Shown here: one piece after another, positions 17,879 to 27,146 of the stretch
Numbering within the stretch: the first letter of the stretch is position 1
Layout of the letters: each line of letters starts with the position of its first letter
NCBI RefSeq assembly: GCF_000379805.1
Contig: NZ_KB903554.1
Span: forward strand, 80,324-144,323
Length of the DNA: 64,000 nt
Direction of reading: 5' to 3'
From: Lewinella cohaerens DSM 23179
GTDB lineage: Bacteria > Bacteroidota > Bacteroidia > Chitinophagales > Saprospiraceae
The notes under the pieces: generated by a model
Database searches by the model: none
Told to the model about the DNA's origin: nothing
The model's input: the letters and a program-made list of their open reading frames with translations, nothing else
Position numbers and translations under genes: made by a program

Positions 17879-18752
17879 AAATGGCCTTTTTACTTGCACT
17901 TAAAGTATTCATAAGCAGAGAAACAACCGTCATTTGGCCAACGCCACCAGGAACCGGTGTGATGTAACTTGCTTTAGGGCTAACTCCCGGAAAATCAACA
18001 TCACCTACCAAGCGGTAACCGCGTGCTGCCTCAGGGTCATCAATACGGTTAATACCAACATCAATAACTACTACTCCCTCTTTCACCATATCTGCGGTAA
18101 TGGTATTTGGCTTACCTATTGATGCGATAAGGATATCTGCACGGCGGGTATGTTCTGCGAGGTTTGCTGTTCGACTATGGCAAAGCGTCACAGTCGCATT
18201 GCCTACTTTTTCTTTACGTGAAAGCAAAATACTAATAGGAGTACCCACTATGTTTGATCGCCCAACAACGACTACTTCTTTTCCTGAGGTAGGAATTTCA
18301 TAGCGCTTCAGGATTTCTACAATTCCACAAGGTGTTGCAGGCAGATAACAAGGAAGCCCCAAGGCCATCCTGCCAATGTTTACCGGATGGAAACCATCGA
18401 CATCTTTCTTTGGATCAATTGCCAGCGTAACTTTTTCTTCATCAAGATGAGCAGGTAATGGCAGCTGTACGATGAAACCATCAATTCCATCATCGTTATT
18501 CAACTCATGAATAATGTGCAACAACTCTTCTTGGGAAATATCAACAGGCTTCTTGATCAACGTGGAATGGAAGCCAATCTGTTCACAAGACCGTACCTTA
18601 TTGCGTACATAAACCTGACTAGCGGGGTTATCTCCCACCAATACAGCAGCTAAGTGAGGTACCTTTCCTCCTGCCGCAATCTGGGCGGCAGTTTCTTTCG
18701 CTAATTCGTCTTTTACCTGGCGAGCCAGGAGTTTTCCATCCAGTATTTGCAT
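17871..18752 (-). CDS. folD: bifunctional methylenetetrahydrofolate dehydrogenase/methenyltetrahydrofolate cyclohydrolase
   Basis: 293-residue FolD, which interconverts 5,10-methylene-, methenyl- and 10-formyl-tetrahydrofolate with NADP in the cytoplasm. Marks are VGDNPASQVYVRNKVRSCEQ, with the catalytic Tyr and Lys, GFIVQLPLPAHLDEE, VVGRSNIVGTPISILL for the dinucleotide fold, and the terminal PGGVGQMTVVSLLMNT. Length is standard. The ATG at 18750-18752 (MQILDGKLLA) is chosen over a TTG 24 bp upstream because the family starts just before the conserved LDGK. It overlaps prmA by 8 bp. Its promoter must lie in the 460 bp gap upstream. Confidence 0.95.
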   Translation of the reverse strand: MQILDGKLLARQVKDELAKETAAQIAAGGKVPHLAAVLVGDNPASQVYVRNKVRSCEQIGFHSTLIKKPVDISQEELLHIIHELNNDDGIDGFIVQLPLPAHLDEEKVTLAIDPKKDVDGFHPVNIGRMALGLPCYLPATPCGIVEILKRYEIPTSGKEVVVVGRSNIVGTPISILLSRKEKVGNATVTLCHSRTANLAEHTRRADILIASIGKPNTITADMVKEGVVVIDVGINRIDDPEAARGYRLVGDVDFPGVSPKASYITPVPGGVGQMTVVSLLMNTLSASKKAIYG

Positions 18753-19212
18753 GCCTTCATTTTCTGTGAGTTGCAAATATAGACTTTAGCTTTTGCTTGG
18801 CCGAGCTCTAAAGCGCAATATTTACCAATAGTAAGGCAAAGATGGTTCTCTGTAAGACAGGCAGCGAATAGCCTTCAGAGAGGGTCTACCTAGCAAAGAA
18901 GGATATACTATTTGTCGGATAACCATCCGAATCTTATAAGGAAAAAAGGGTCGGTCTCAGAAATAAAAAATACATTTGTCACCCTAGAATGGAGGATAAA
19001 ACAATTTGGGGAATAATTAGGCTAATTAATCTGAGATGTTTACATTTGCTAAGCACGCAGCAACTTTTCAAACTTCTCTTTACTGGATTCCCCGGTATTT
19101 ATTTTGCCCTTCCCATGAACTGCATCCCAGTTCGAATGCTAATAATGTCTGACTGCTTTGCAGACAGACATGAGCTTTGTAACCCGTTAATTTGAAACAA
19201 AAAAGGTCATCC
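18753..19212. promoter_or_regulatory. intergenic region between divergent folD and the T9SS adhesin gene
   Basis: No gene is recognised in these 460 bp. Two exact TAnnTTTG elements on the plus strand, both TACATTTG, lie at 18971-18978 and 19041-19048. Either could drive the surface-protein gene, leaving a long leader. A 7-bp inverted repeat at 19145-19151/19165-19171 (ATGTCTG/CAGACAT) sits about 40 nt before the start codon and could form a leader hairpin. An unusually long leader may indicate post-transcriptional control, but there is no direct evidence. Confidence 0.35.
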
Positions 19213-22200
19213 ATGGGACAACTTTTACCCAGACACATCTGGACATTCCTGTTTTTTATGGGAATTTGTTCTTTCAGTCTCTCTGCCCAGAGCTACACTA
19301 TGAACGGAAATCCTATCACAGATTGTGAAGGTTTTTTCCAAGACAGCGGAGGTGGTTCCGCTAATTACGGGTTGAATGAAAATTTCACTACTGTAATTTG
19401 TAGTGACGGTACCGAAGGCACCCACATTCAGCTGATTTTCTCTAGTATTGACATTGGCCCAGGAGAAAGCATCACCTTTTATGATGCAGACAATCCTGAC
19501 CCCGCTTTCGCGGTTGACGGAGCGTTTCTTCTCGACCCTACCAATCCTTTCATCATTCAGGCAACGGCAGCCAACCTCAGTGGTTGTATCACTGTAGTAT
19601 TTACTTCCGATGGTACCGATGAGGGCAATACCGGCTGGAGTGCTGACATCAACTGTATAGCTGCTTGTCAGATTATTCTTGCAGACTTGGTAAACACCAC
19701 ACCTGCTATGATGCCTGTGGATACCGGCTGGATAGATATTTGTCCCGGAGATAGAGTCAGTTTTAATGGCTCTGGTATATACCCTCAAGATGGCCTGGTC
19801 TACAACCATAGTGATCAGACCAGTACTTTCGAGTGGGATTTTGGTAATGGTAACACGGCCATTGGCCCTAATGTTACCAATGTTTTCGATGAACCCGGAG
19901 GTTATATTGTACAACTAGAAATCAGGGATCAATTTGGTTGTGAAAACACTAATTTTATCTCTCAAAGAATTAGAGTATCCCCCTACCCTTCTTATCAATT
20001 TGGAGGTTCACTTGACCCTACCATTTGTAGTGGAGATTCTATCATGGTGACTTCCTCTATAGACCCGGCGAGCAGTTCTAACGTAACTGTTTTTCCTAAT
20101 ACGGGGACGTTTGCTCAAGCTGGCGTTAGGTCCGACACCCTTTTATTACCTGACGGTAGCGGTGGCCAGTACCAAGAGAGCATTAGTTTTACTCAATTTC
20201 GACCAGGAGCTACGCTTACCAATCCTTCGGATATTTGTTCGGTTACATTAGATTTAGAGCACTCCTATAGTGGTGACCTTGACATTGAACTAATTTGCCC
20301 TGACGGAACTTCTATCTATATTCTAGATTATCCCTCTGGCTTAGGCTCTACTAATTTTGGAGAACCTTTTGCTAGTAACCCCGTAGATGGGCAGTCTAGT
20401 GATGTTACGCCAGGAATACCCTACACTTATACCTTCACAGAAACTGCTGCCAACGGAACATTGCCTGATTTCGACGGCATGGCTCCTACCTACACCTATA
20501 CAACTGTACCAAGTGACAACAATGGAAATACGTTCACCTATACAGATAGTTATTTCCCGGAAGGAGAGTACCAGCCTGAAGAAAGTTTTGCCAACTTCCT
20601 AGGATGCCCACTAAATGGTGACTGGACGATCCGCGTGACAGATAACCTGGGACTTGATAATGGCTGGCTATTTGAATGGAGTATCACTTTCAAAGACTAC
20701 TTATTTCCAGATGTAGAGACCTTTACGCCCACTTTTGTTGACTATGGATGGGAAACTAATCCGACTGTCATAAGTGCTACCCAAGACAGCATCTTGGCAT
20801 CGCCTGTCAATGCTGGTTTTGCAGCTTATACTTTCTTCGTCTTAGACGATTTTGGCTGTTTAAATGATACTACTCTTAATTTCGAGGTACTTCCTCCCAC
20901 TCATCCGGATTGCTATAATTGTAATATCGAATTTGAAGAACAAGAGGACGTAGTATTGTGCGAAGGCGAAACGGCTAACCTTGACCTTTCACAAATCCCA
21001 CCTATTGCTCAACCTATTACATTTGAGCGGTTCCCACAATATCCTGTAGGCAATGCAAATCACCCTCCGGGAAATGCATACCGCAGCCCACTCAATGTCA
21101 ACAGTATAAACCCTATTATTATAACGAATCCACTATCGGATATTGAATCGGTGTGTTTTAGTTTAACTACAGACTTTGCTGCCGATGTAAACGTTAGCTT
21201 GGAGGCACCAGATGGAAGTATTGTTCCCCTGTCAACTGCCAATGGCGGTGGATCTAATCAGGGCTTTATCAACACCTGCTTTTCGCCATCAGCCCTTGTA
21301 TCCATTAATGCTGGAACTCCGCCTTACACAGGTGAATTCCAGCCTGAAGGCAACTGGAACAGCCTCATAGGTTCTCCGATAAACGGAGAATGGGAACTCT
21401 TGATTACAGATGCCTTTGGACCACTCCAGTTTGGAGAACTTTTAGAATGGTCCATCACCTTTAACAATGAGAACGAATATACTTACACTTGGACACCAAG
21501 TGGCGGGCTCAATTGTACGGATTGCCCGACCCCCGTTGCCAGCCCATCTTCCAGTACCTTGTATGAGATATTGATAGAAGATGAATACGGCTGTAGCGTT
21601 ATTGACAGTGTACTTGTTGCCGTCATAGAAGATGTTCCTGCTCCTGTCGTTTCTTGTGACGAGCAGGGTGGCGATCTACTATTCAGCTGGCTACCAATAC
21701 CTGGTGTTACAGAATATGAATACAACCTGATACTGCCAAGTGGTCCTCAAGGTTGGATGGGGCCTATTACTGATCTTGAATTGTTGGTTCAAGGTTTAAA
21801 TAACGGCGACGAAGTGACCATAGAAGTTCGTGCATTTTTCAATGGTACCAATAACAACTGTATTGTTCCACTTGGGTCCAGTACCTGCACCTCTTCTTTC
21901 TGTGATTTAGAGATTTCCTTACCCGTCTTAACAGATGTAAGTTGCTTTGGATTCTCTGATGGTGAAGCCGTAATAAATATTGATGCCGGAGAAGCACCTT
22001 TCAGTATTCTAATTGATGGTATGACTTATTCCGACCCCACAATCGGAAATTTGACTGCTGGTGATTATGACTACACAGTTATGGATGCACTGGGTTGTGA
22101 AATTATGTCTTCGTTTACCATCAACACCCCTGATAGTTTATATGCAGATGCAGCCCAAACACTACAAAGCTGCGCAGGGCTCGATGAAAGTGAAACGATG

Positions 22201-23841
22201 GTCGTTGCTGGTGGTGGCGGTGGTTCTTACACCTACGCTTGGAGCGATGGACAAAATGATGCTACTGCAACAGATCTTGCGGTAGGCGCTTACGATGTAA
22301 CAGTTACGGACAACCTCGGTTGCCAGGTTGTTGCTGCGACCACTGTCGCAGAATTAGCCCCCATCACCTTCAATTTTATTGCCGAGCGCCCTACTTGTAA
22401 CGGGTACAGTGATGGAGGCGTAGGAATTAACCAGATTATGGGTGGCTTAGGAATGTCAGAAACCGATTATAGCTATGAATGGGAAGACGGTACCAACAGC
22501 CTTGTTCGGACCGGTGTTCCTGGAGGTGTTCTATATTCCGTTACCGTTACCGATGCACAAGGATGTTCAGCATCACAAGATCGTTTCCTTATGGATCCTG
22601 AAGCTGTAGATTTTGGCTTTATGGTTGCAGAACCTAGCTGTAATGGTTATGACGATGGAGCCATCGAAGTTATCAACCCTAGCGGTCCTAACGGTGGTGA
22701 TTTCACCTTCCAATGGGGACCTGCTGCTGGTAACCAAACCACTGCTCAGGTTGACGATATTCCGGCAGGTACCTATACGGTAACTGTGCGTGATGAAGAA
22801 GGCTGTGAGACTACGCTCTCAGAGATTGTAGATGAACCGACTGGTTTGTCTGTTGATTTTAGCATTAAGGACAATGAATGTTTTGGGTACAATGATGGCT
22901 CAATTGGCATTAGTGTAACCGGTGGAATACCCGGCTACAATTACAGCTGGCCAAGTGGCTCCACTGCTTCCTCCCTTGACAATCTTATTGCAGGTAATTA
23001 TGAAATTACGATCACAGACGCTAATGGCTGTGAAGACATTCGCACAGCGACGATCGACCAACCAGTAGCACTAATAGCGACGATTGATAGCCAGGATGTT
23101 AGTTGTTATGGTGAGCGTGATGGAATGCTTACCATTAATACAGAAGGTGGTACCCCGCCATTCCGCTTTAGTCTTGACAATCAAAACTATATTGGCAGCA
23201 ATGTATTAATAGGCTTGTTCGGTGGTGATTATAACATCTTTATTGAAGATGCCAATGGCTGTCAATTTTTGACTAACGCAACAGTTGTTGAGCCAGGTGA
23301 ATTCATTGTAGATGCAGGACCTGATCTCGAAATTGTTTATGGAGACAGCATTGAACTTGCAGGAACAACGACCAATGCCCAAGGTGATGTTGAATATGTC
23401 TGGTATGCTCCTTACGAAGGTACATTAAGTTGTAAAGAATGCCAATACCCTTTTGCATCTCCTGAATCAACTATTGATTACGAGCTCTATGCTATTGATG
23501 AAAACGGTTGTGAAGACACTGATCTACTACGAGTGTTCGTAGACAAACCCAAACTGGCAGTTGTACCTACTGGTTTCACACCAAACGGTGATGGCATCAA
23601 TGATTTACTTCTAGTACATGGCAGGCCAGGTACTCAGGTTATCTTATTCCAAATTTTTGACCGTTGGGGCGAAATGCTCTACGCTGAAGAAGATTTCCCC
23701 GTAAACAGCCCAAATAAAGGCTGGGATGGAAGCTACCGGGGAGAACCGCTCAATGGTGGTGTATTTGTTTGGTCACTTACAGTACTCCATGAAGACGGAA
23801 CAGAAGAAATTCTGAAAGGCCAAACAACTCTTATCCGTTAA
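19213..23841 (+). CDS. giant T9SS-secreted surface protein with CUB, PKD, P-domains, SprB repeats and gliding-type C-terminal domain
   Basis: 1542 residues. Signal peptide 1-25 (ATG at 19213; an upstream TTG at 19192 was rejected). Domains in order: CUB-like about 28-150; PKD about 175-265 (FEWDFGNGNTAIGPN); proprotein-convertase P-like domain about 330-500 (LEHSYSGDLDIELICPDGTS); a second P-like domain about 625-745; a fibronectin-like segment about 805-890; six SprB-type repeats about 900-1365, each with a CxGxxDG start and DxxGC end; a PKD-like segment; and a C-terminal sorting domain (TGFTPNGDGINDLLLV, IFDRWGEMLY, GWDGSYRGEPLNGGVF) of the gliding-motility/CHU_C class. It is probably exported by Sec and T9SS and displayed on the surface or released. 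A PorP/SprF gene follows, the usual partner of this sorting class. Ligand unknown. Confidence 0.93.
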   Translation: MGQLLPRHIWTFLFFMGICSFSLSAQSYTMNGNPITDCEGFFQDSGGGSANYGLNENFTTVICSDGTEGTHIQLIFSSIDIGPGESITFYDADNPDPAFAVDGAFLLDPTNPFIIQATAANLSGCITVVFTSDGTDEGNTGWSADINCIAACQIILADLVNTTPAMMPVDTGWIDICPGDRVSFNGSGIYPQDGLVYNHSDQTSTFEWDFGNGNTAIGPNVTNVFDEPGGYIVQLEIRDQFGCENTNFISQRIRVSPYPSYQFGGSLDPTICSGDSIMVTSSIDPASSSNVTVFPNTGTFAQAGVRSDTLLLPDGSGGQYQESISFTQFRPGATLTNPSDICSVTLDLEHSYSGDLDIELICPDGTSIYILDYPSGLGSTNFGEPFASNPVDGQSSDVTPGIPYTYTFTETAANGTLPDFDGMAPTYTYTTVPSDNNGNTFTYTDSYFPEGEYQPEESFANFLGCPLNGDWTIRVTDNLGLDNGWLFEWSITFKDYLFPDVETFTPTFVDYGWETNPTVISATQDSILASPVNAGFAAYTFFVLDDFGCLNDTTLNFEVLPPTHPDCYNCNIEFEEQEDVVLCEGETANLDLSQIPPIAQPITFERFPQYPVGNANHPPGNAYRSPLNVNSINPIIITNPLSDIESVCFSLTTDFAADVNVSLEAPDGSIVPLSTANGGGSNQGFINTCFSPSALVSINAGTPPYTGEFQPEGNWNSLIGSPINGEWELLITDAFGPLQFGELLEWSITFNNENEYTYTWTPSGGLNCTDCPTPVASPSSSTLYEILIEDEYGCSVIDSVLVAVIEDVPAPVVSCDEQGGDLLFSWLPIPGVTEYEYNLILPSGPQGWMGPITDLELLVQGLNNGDEVTIEVRAFFNGTNNNCIVPLGSSTCTSSFCDLEISLPVLTDVSCFGFSDGEAVINIDAGEAPFSILIDGMTYSDPTIGNLTAGDYDYTVMDALGCEIMSSFTINTPDSLYADAAQTLQSCAGLDESETMVVAGGGGGSYTYAWSDGQNDATATDLAVGAYDVTVTDNLGCQVVAATTVAELAPITFNFIAERPTCNGYSDGGVGINQIMGGLGMSETDYSYEWEDGTNSLVRTGVPGGVLYSVTVTDAQGCSASQDRFLMDPEAVDFGFMVAEPSCNGYDDGAIEVINPSGPNGGDFTFQWGPAAGNQTTAQVDDIPAGTYTVTVRDEEGCETTLSEIVDEPTGLSVDFSIKDNECFGYNDGSIGISVTGGIPGYNYSWPSGSTASSLDNLIAGNYEITITDANGCEDIRTATIDQPVALIATIDSQDVSCYGERDGMLTINTEGGTPPFRFSLDNQNYIGSNVLIGLFGGDYNIFIEDANGCQFLTNATVVEPGEFIVDAGPDLEIVYGDSIELAGTTTNAQGDVEYVWYAPYEGTLSCKECQYPFASPESTIDYELYAIDENGCEDTDLLRVFVDKPKLAVVPTGFTPNGDGINDLLLVHGRPGTQVILFQIFDRWGEMLYAEEDFPVNSPNKGWDGSYRGEPLNGGVFVWSLTVLHEDGTEEILKGQTTLIR

Positions 23842-23861
23842 GTAATCCTGTCATTCCATTT

Positions 23862-23895
23862 ACCCGAGCAGCAGCATACAGGCTGCTGCTCGGGT
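23862..23895 (+). terminator. perfect hairpin between the adhesin gene and the PorP/SprF gene
   Basis: 14-bp perfect stem (23862-23875 with 23882-23895; arms ACCCGAGCAGCAGC and GCTGCTGCTCGGGT) with loop ATACAG. The sequence after it (TACAAAAC) has no T-tract, so it is not a classic terminator. It more likely reduces read-through or protects the 3' end of the long upstream message, giving unequal expression of the two genes. Confidence 0.6.
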
Positions 23896-23910
23896 TACAA
23901 AACTTTTAGC

Positions 23911-24990
23911 ATGAAAATTAACTCTACTTTATACGCACTTCTTTTTCTTATTGGACTAGGCATTCTGGCTCCTATCACGCTTAGTGCGCAAGATGCCCAT
24001 TTTAGCCAGTTTTATTCTTCTCCTCTACAGATGAACCCCGCGCTTACTGGTGTTTTTCCCGGAGAATACCGGTTTACAGCCAATTACCGAACACAGAATT
24101 ATGCCGTACTGGGAAACCAGGCATACAAGAGTATCGCAGCCTCATTTGAAGGCCGTCGTCCGGTTGGCCGCGATGATTATTATAGCTTGGGAATTGCTAT
24201 TCTTCGTGACCAAGTAGGAGAATCTCAATTTAGCCAGTCGCGAGCGGTCCTCAGCGGTTCTTATCTCAAACATATTGGGAGCGGTCGTTCTCGTGGGTCT
24301 GGTCAATTCTTGATTGGTGGTGCACAACTAGGTATAGCCCAGTGGTCGTATGATTGGAATGACCTTTGGTTTACGGAACAATTCGAGGTGATGCCTGGAA
24401 GCCAAACCGCCTTTATTAATTTTGCTTCTTCTAATGGTGAAGCACTCAGCATGATGGAAACAGATCTTTTTATGGAGTTCAATGCTGGCGTACTTTACTA
24501 CAACGTTATCGATGAAGACAACAGCTTTTATCTGGGAGGTGCCCTTCACCATCTTACAGAGCCTAATGTATCTTTCCTTGATGATCAAAGTGAAATGCTG
24601 CACAGCCGCTGGGTAGGTCAGGCAGGAGGCCAAGTTAGCCTTACTCGAGAAGCTAGTCTTCTTCCAGCTATTGCAGTTATGGGACAAGGACCTTCCTTCC
24701 TTGGCATTGGAGGAATGAATCTGCGTTACAGCAATCGCGATTGGCGTGAAGTAGCCATCAGAGCGGGCCTTTGGGGCAGAGTAGCGAATCAGGGCGAAAG
24801 CGGCATGGGGCTCGACGCCATGGTTGTCAGTGCTATCCTGGAAGTAGAGCGCTGGCAATTTGGCTTAAGCTACGACGTCACTGTTTCGGACCTTTCAACA
24901 GCGAACAATTCTCGTGGAGCCTTTGAACTCTCCCTTATTTATGTTCACCCAAGTAAAGACCGCTTTAAAGTTATTTGTCCGAAATTCTAA
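23911..24990 (+). CDS. PorP/SprF family type IX secretion system outer-membrane protein
   Basis: 359 residues with a signal peptide ending LSAQ. The family signature follows at once: DAHFSQFYSSPLQMNPALTG, then FPGEYRFTANYRTQNY. The rest alternates strands typical of an outer-membrane barrel. PorP/SprF proteins work with the T9SS to export or anchor cargo with gliding-type C-terminal domains, and are usually encoded directly after that cargo gene, as here (69 bp gap containing a hairpin). Start ATG at 23911. The 3' end overlaps the convergent amidase stop by 4 bp. In F. johnsoniae SprF is needed for SprB secretion, so this protein most likely serves the upstream adhesin. Confidence 0.93.
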   Translation: MKINSTLYALLFLIGLGILAPITLSAQDAHFSQFYSSPLQMNPALTGVFPGEYRFTANYRTQNYAVLGNQAYKSIAASFEGRRPVGRDDYYSLGIAILRDQVGESQFSQSRAVLSGSYLKHIGSGRSRGSGQFLIGGAQLGIAQWSYDWNDLWFTEQFEVMPGSQTAFINFASSNGEALSMMETDLFMEFNAGVLYYNVIDEDNSFYLGGALHHLTEPNVSFLDDQSEMLHSRWVGQAGGQVSLTREASLLPAIAVMGQGPSFLGIGGMNLRYSNRDWREVAIRAGLWGRVANQGESGMGLDAMVVSAILEVERWQFGLSYDVTVSDLSTANNSRGAFELSLIYVHPSKDRFKVICPKF

Positions 24991-26264
24991 TTAGAACTAT
25001 CGTTCATGAGTCCTTCCAGCATCCAATCAGCAAGCAATTCGCGATTTCGTTGAATAATGATGCGTTGCTGATCATGGGTATTCCGAATGTTGGCCAACTC
25101 CACATATACAGAAGTCGGCTTACATTCTCTTAGCATGTGGAGGTCGCGAGCAGTAACCGTTCCATGATATTCGCCATTTGCACGATACCGGCGGTATTTT
25201 TGCCGCATAATTCGTTGCATTTGGCGAGCCAACTCTCTGCCACTTTCGCTGGAGGGATGATGATAGAAAAACAAATCTGTCCGTTGGCTATGGCTACGAG
25301 AATCAACATGAACAACTATTACCTTCTGATCGGTCACTCCTTGTAAGCGATGTTTTTCGTAGAGTTCATTAATGACATCAGAACGTTGGGTCAGCCGTAT
25401 TTTTTGATTAGACGATTGGCGGATATCGCCCCAAACGACTTCGTCTGTATCGCATTCTAAAAATTTATCATTACGAATACCATCATTAGGGTCTCTATTA
25501 ATCATATATGCCGTAGCACCATGCGCAATTAAGTTTCTGCATAATCGCAAGGCAACATCATAGGCGTATTCGTCTTCACATAGTCGATAGTTTCCGCGCT
25601 GGCCAATGGCTCCTGGATCCGGGCCACCATGCCCACCAACTACATAAAAAACTTTGCCCCTAAGCTTAGTACTGGCTAAAGGAGTGTAAGCATATTCAGA
25701 GCCAAATATTGGAAATATTCGTCGCCCGCCACTATTGGACACACCACCCGCCTCGGCGGAGGCTATACTTGTATTTATTGCTGATTCTTCTTCTGGATCA
25801 GTCGCTACTGGTGCAGCAATGGAGACTGTTTCGTCCGTACAATTTTGAATATGGAAAGGCACCAATAATTTAAGGCTCTTATCGTAGTTTGATTCCAACA
25901 AGCCCAGCTCTACCAAGGCTTGGTTATAATCTCGAATTTCCACAGCAGTATTCCAGTCATTTTCGCCAATGGTAGAACGAATAGTCCGACCATCAAAATC
26001 AAACACCTGAATAGGCAAAGAATAGAGTTTACCAACCCTTAGGCCCGTGTTTTTATTGAGGCTATTGAGTTCATAGAATTGGTCAAAATTGCAACGATGT
26101 CCATCTAGTTTATAGCGACGTAGCATACTATAGATGCCATCACCAGCGAGTGCTTTTGTTTGGTAATAAGTAACCTCTGCCCAACACATGCCCAGGCTCA
26201 TCATGAAGCAAAAGGCCGTTAGGGATAATGCACGAAAAGATTTAATAAAGTGGTAGGTATTCAT
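24987..26264 (-). CDS. exported N-acetylmuramoyl-L-alanine amidase
   Basis: 425-residue exported protein; the ATG at 26262-26264 (MNTYHFIKSF) gives a proper signal peptide. Residues about 30-90 look LysM-like (GDGIYSMLRRYKLDG, LRVGKLYSLPIQVF), likely binding peptidoglycan. The C-terminal catalytic region (about 200-425) is Amidase_3-like. VVGGHGGPDPGAIG carries the first zinc His, a Glu lies in LCEDEYAYDVALRL, VHVDSRSHSQRTDLFF replaces the usual SIHxN strand, and VYVELANIRN carries the catalytic Glu. The enzyme cleaves the amide between MurNAc and the stem peptide. The VHVDSR variant differs from the common form. It converges on the PorP/SprF gene with a 4 bp stop overlap. Confidence 0.82.
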   Translation of the reverse strand: MNTYHFIKSFRALSLTAFCFMMSLGMCWAEVTYYQTKALAGDGIYSMLRRYKLDGHRCNFDQFYELNSLNKNTGLRVGKLYSLPIQVFDFDGRTIRSTIGENDWNTAVEIRDYNQALVELGLLESNYDKSLKLLVPFHIQNCTDETVSIAAPVATDPEEESAINTSIASAEAGGVSNSGGRRIFPIFGSEYAYTPLASTKLRGKVFYVVGGHGGPDPGAIGQRGNYRLCEDEYAYDVALRLCRNLIAHGATAYMINRDPNDGIRNDKFLECDTDEVVWGDIRQSSNQKIRLTQRSDVINELYEKHRLQGVTDQKVIVVHVDSRSHSQRTDLFFYHHPSSESGRELARQMQRIMRQKYRRYRANGEYHGTVTARDLHMLRECKPTSVYVELANIRNTHDQQRIIIQRNRELLADWMLEGLMNDSSN

Positions 26265-26455
26265 GTAATTTCTCAAAGTTGTTACCGAAGCTGTCTAAAG
26301 CTTAATTATTTGCAAATATACATCAGCTGTTGTTTTAAATGGAAGTTGTTCTAAGAAACCTGCGGCAATCTCATAACCTTGCAGTGTATTGCGATATTTA
26401 GGTAAAAATCCAACCATTCAGCACCAAACAAATGTCTTAAGAAATGACGATTTGT

Positions 26456-26463
26456 TACCTTTG
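26456..26463 (+). promoter_or_regulatory. TACCTTTG -7 promoter element upstream of ccmB
   Basis: Exact match to the Bacteroidota -7 consensus TAnnTTTG, ending 7 bp before the ATG at 26471. If used, transcription would start at or just before that codon, which argues against the earlier ATG at 26444 and suggests a very short or missing leader. No clear -33 TTTG is seen. Confidence 0.4.
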
Positions 26464-26470
26464 CGATCAG

Positions 26471-27130
26471 ATGAACATGTTACAACAGACGATGCGCCTA
26501 CTTTGGCGCGACTGGATATTAGAATGGCGAACTCGTTATGCCCTTAGTGGCATAGTGCTGTACGTACTAGCTACTATTGTCTTGGTTTATTCCGCCCTTA
26601 TTGATATTCAGCCCAAGGTCTGGAACGCGATTTTCTGGGTAATTATTCTTTTTGCAGCAGTAAGTGCCATTGTCAAAAGCTTTGTACAAGAGAGCCAAAG
26701 CCGACAACTGTATTATTACAACCTGGTTCACCCATTGGCTTTGTTGCTGGCAAAAATGATATACAATACCAGTCTCCTATTTTTACTAAGTCTTTTAAGC
26801 TGGGGTGCATTGGCATTGCTCACAGGAAACCCTGTGAAGGAAACAGGCTTATTTATTCTGGCTATTTTTCTGGGTAGCATGGGGCTATCAATCGCCTTTA
26901 CTTTTGTTTCAGCAATATCAGCTAAAGCCCAAAACAGCGCTACCTTAATGGCGATTTTGGGGTTTCCTGTAATCATCCCTATACTCCTTACTTTGGTCAA
27001 AATTGGAGCTAATGCTCTACGACTAATTCAAGACACCTCCATTTCAAGTGATATTCTTATCTTGGTCGCCATAAATTTGGTATTACTAAGCGTATCGATA
27101 TTGCTTTACCCCTTTCTCTGGCGAGATTAA
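26471..27130 (+). CDS. ccmB: heme exporter subunit CcmB
   Basis: 219-residue inner-membrane protein with six hydrophobic segments, matching CcmB of system I cytochrome c maturation. CcmB is the permease part of the CcmAB(CD) ABC complex that releases holo-CcmE on the periplasmic side. Family-like parts are LLWRDWILEWRTRYALSG at the N-terminus, FVQESQSRQLYYYNLVHPL, and the late helices FPVIIPILLTLVKIGANAL. The ATG at 26471 is preferred because a promoter-like element lies between it and an earlier ATG at 26444; the ATG at 26477 is also possible. ccmC follows 16 bp later. No ccmA ATPase or ccmE is in the window. Confidence 0.88.
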   Translation: MNMLQQTMRLLWRDWILEWRTRYALSGIVLYVLATIVLVYSALIDIQPKVWNAIFWVIILFAAVSAIVKSFVQESQSRQLYYYNLVHPLALLLAKMIYNTSLLFLLSLLSWGALALLTGNPVKETGLFILAIFLGSMGLSIAFTFVSAISAKAQNSATLMAILGFPVIIPILLTLVKIGANALRLIQDTSISSDILILVAINLVLLSVSILLYPFLWRD

Positions 27131-27146
27131 CAAACAGAAAACCATT

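Noticed and set aside
18753-19212. tRNA or small RNA gene in the long gap before the adhesin gene
   Set aside because: No cloverleaf-like set of arms or conserved T-loop was found on either strand; only weak dyads and promoter-like words are seen.
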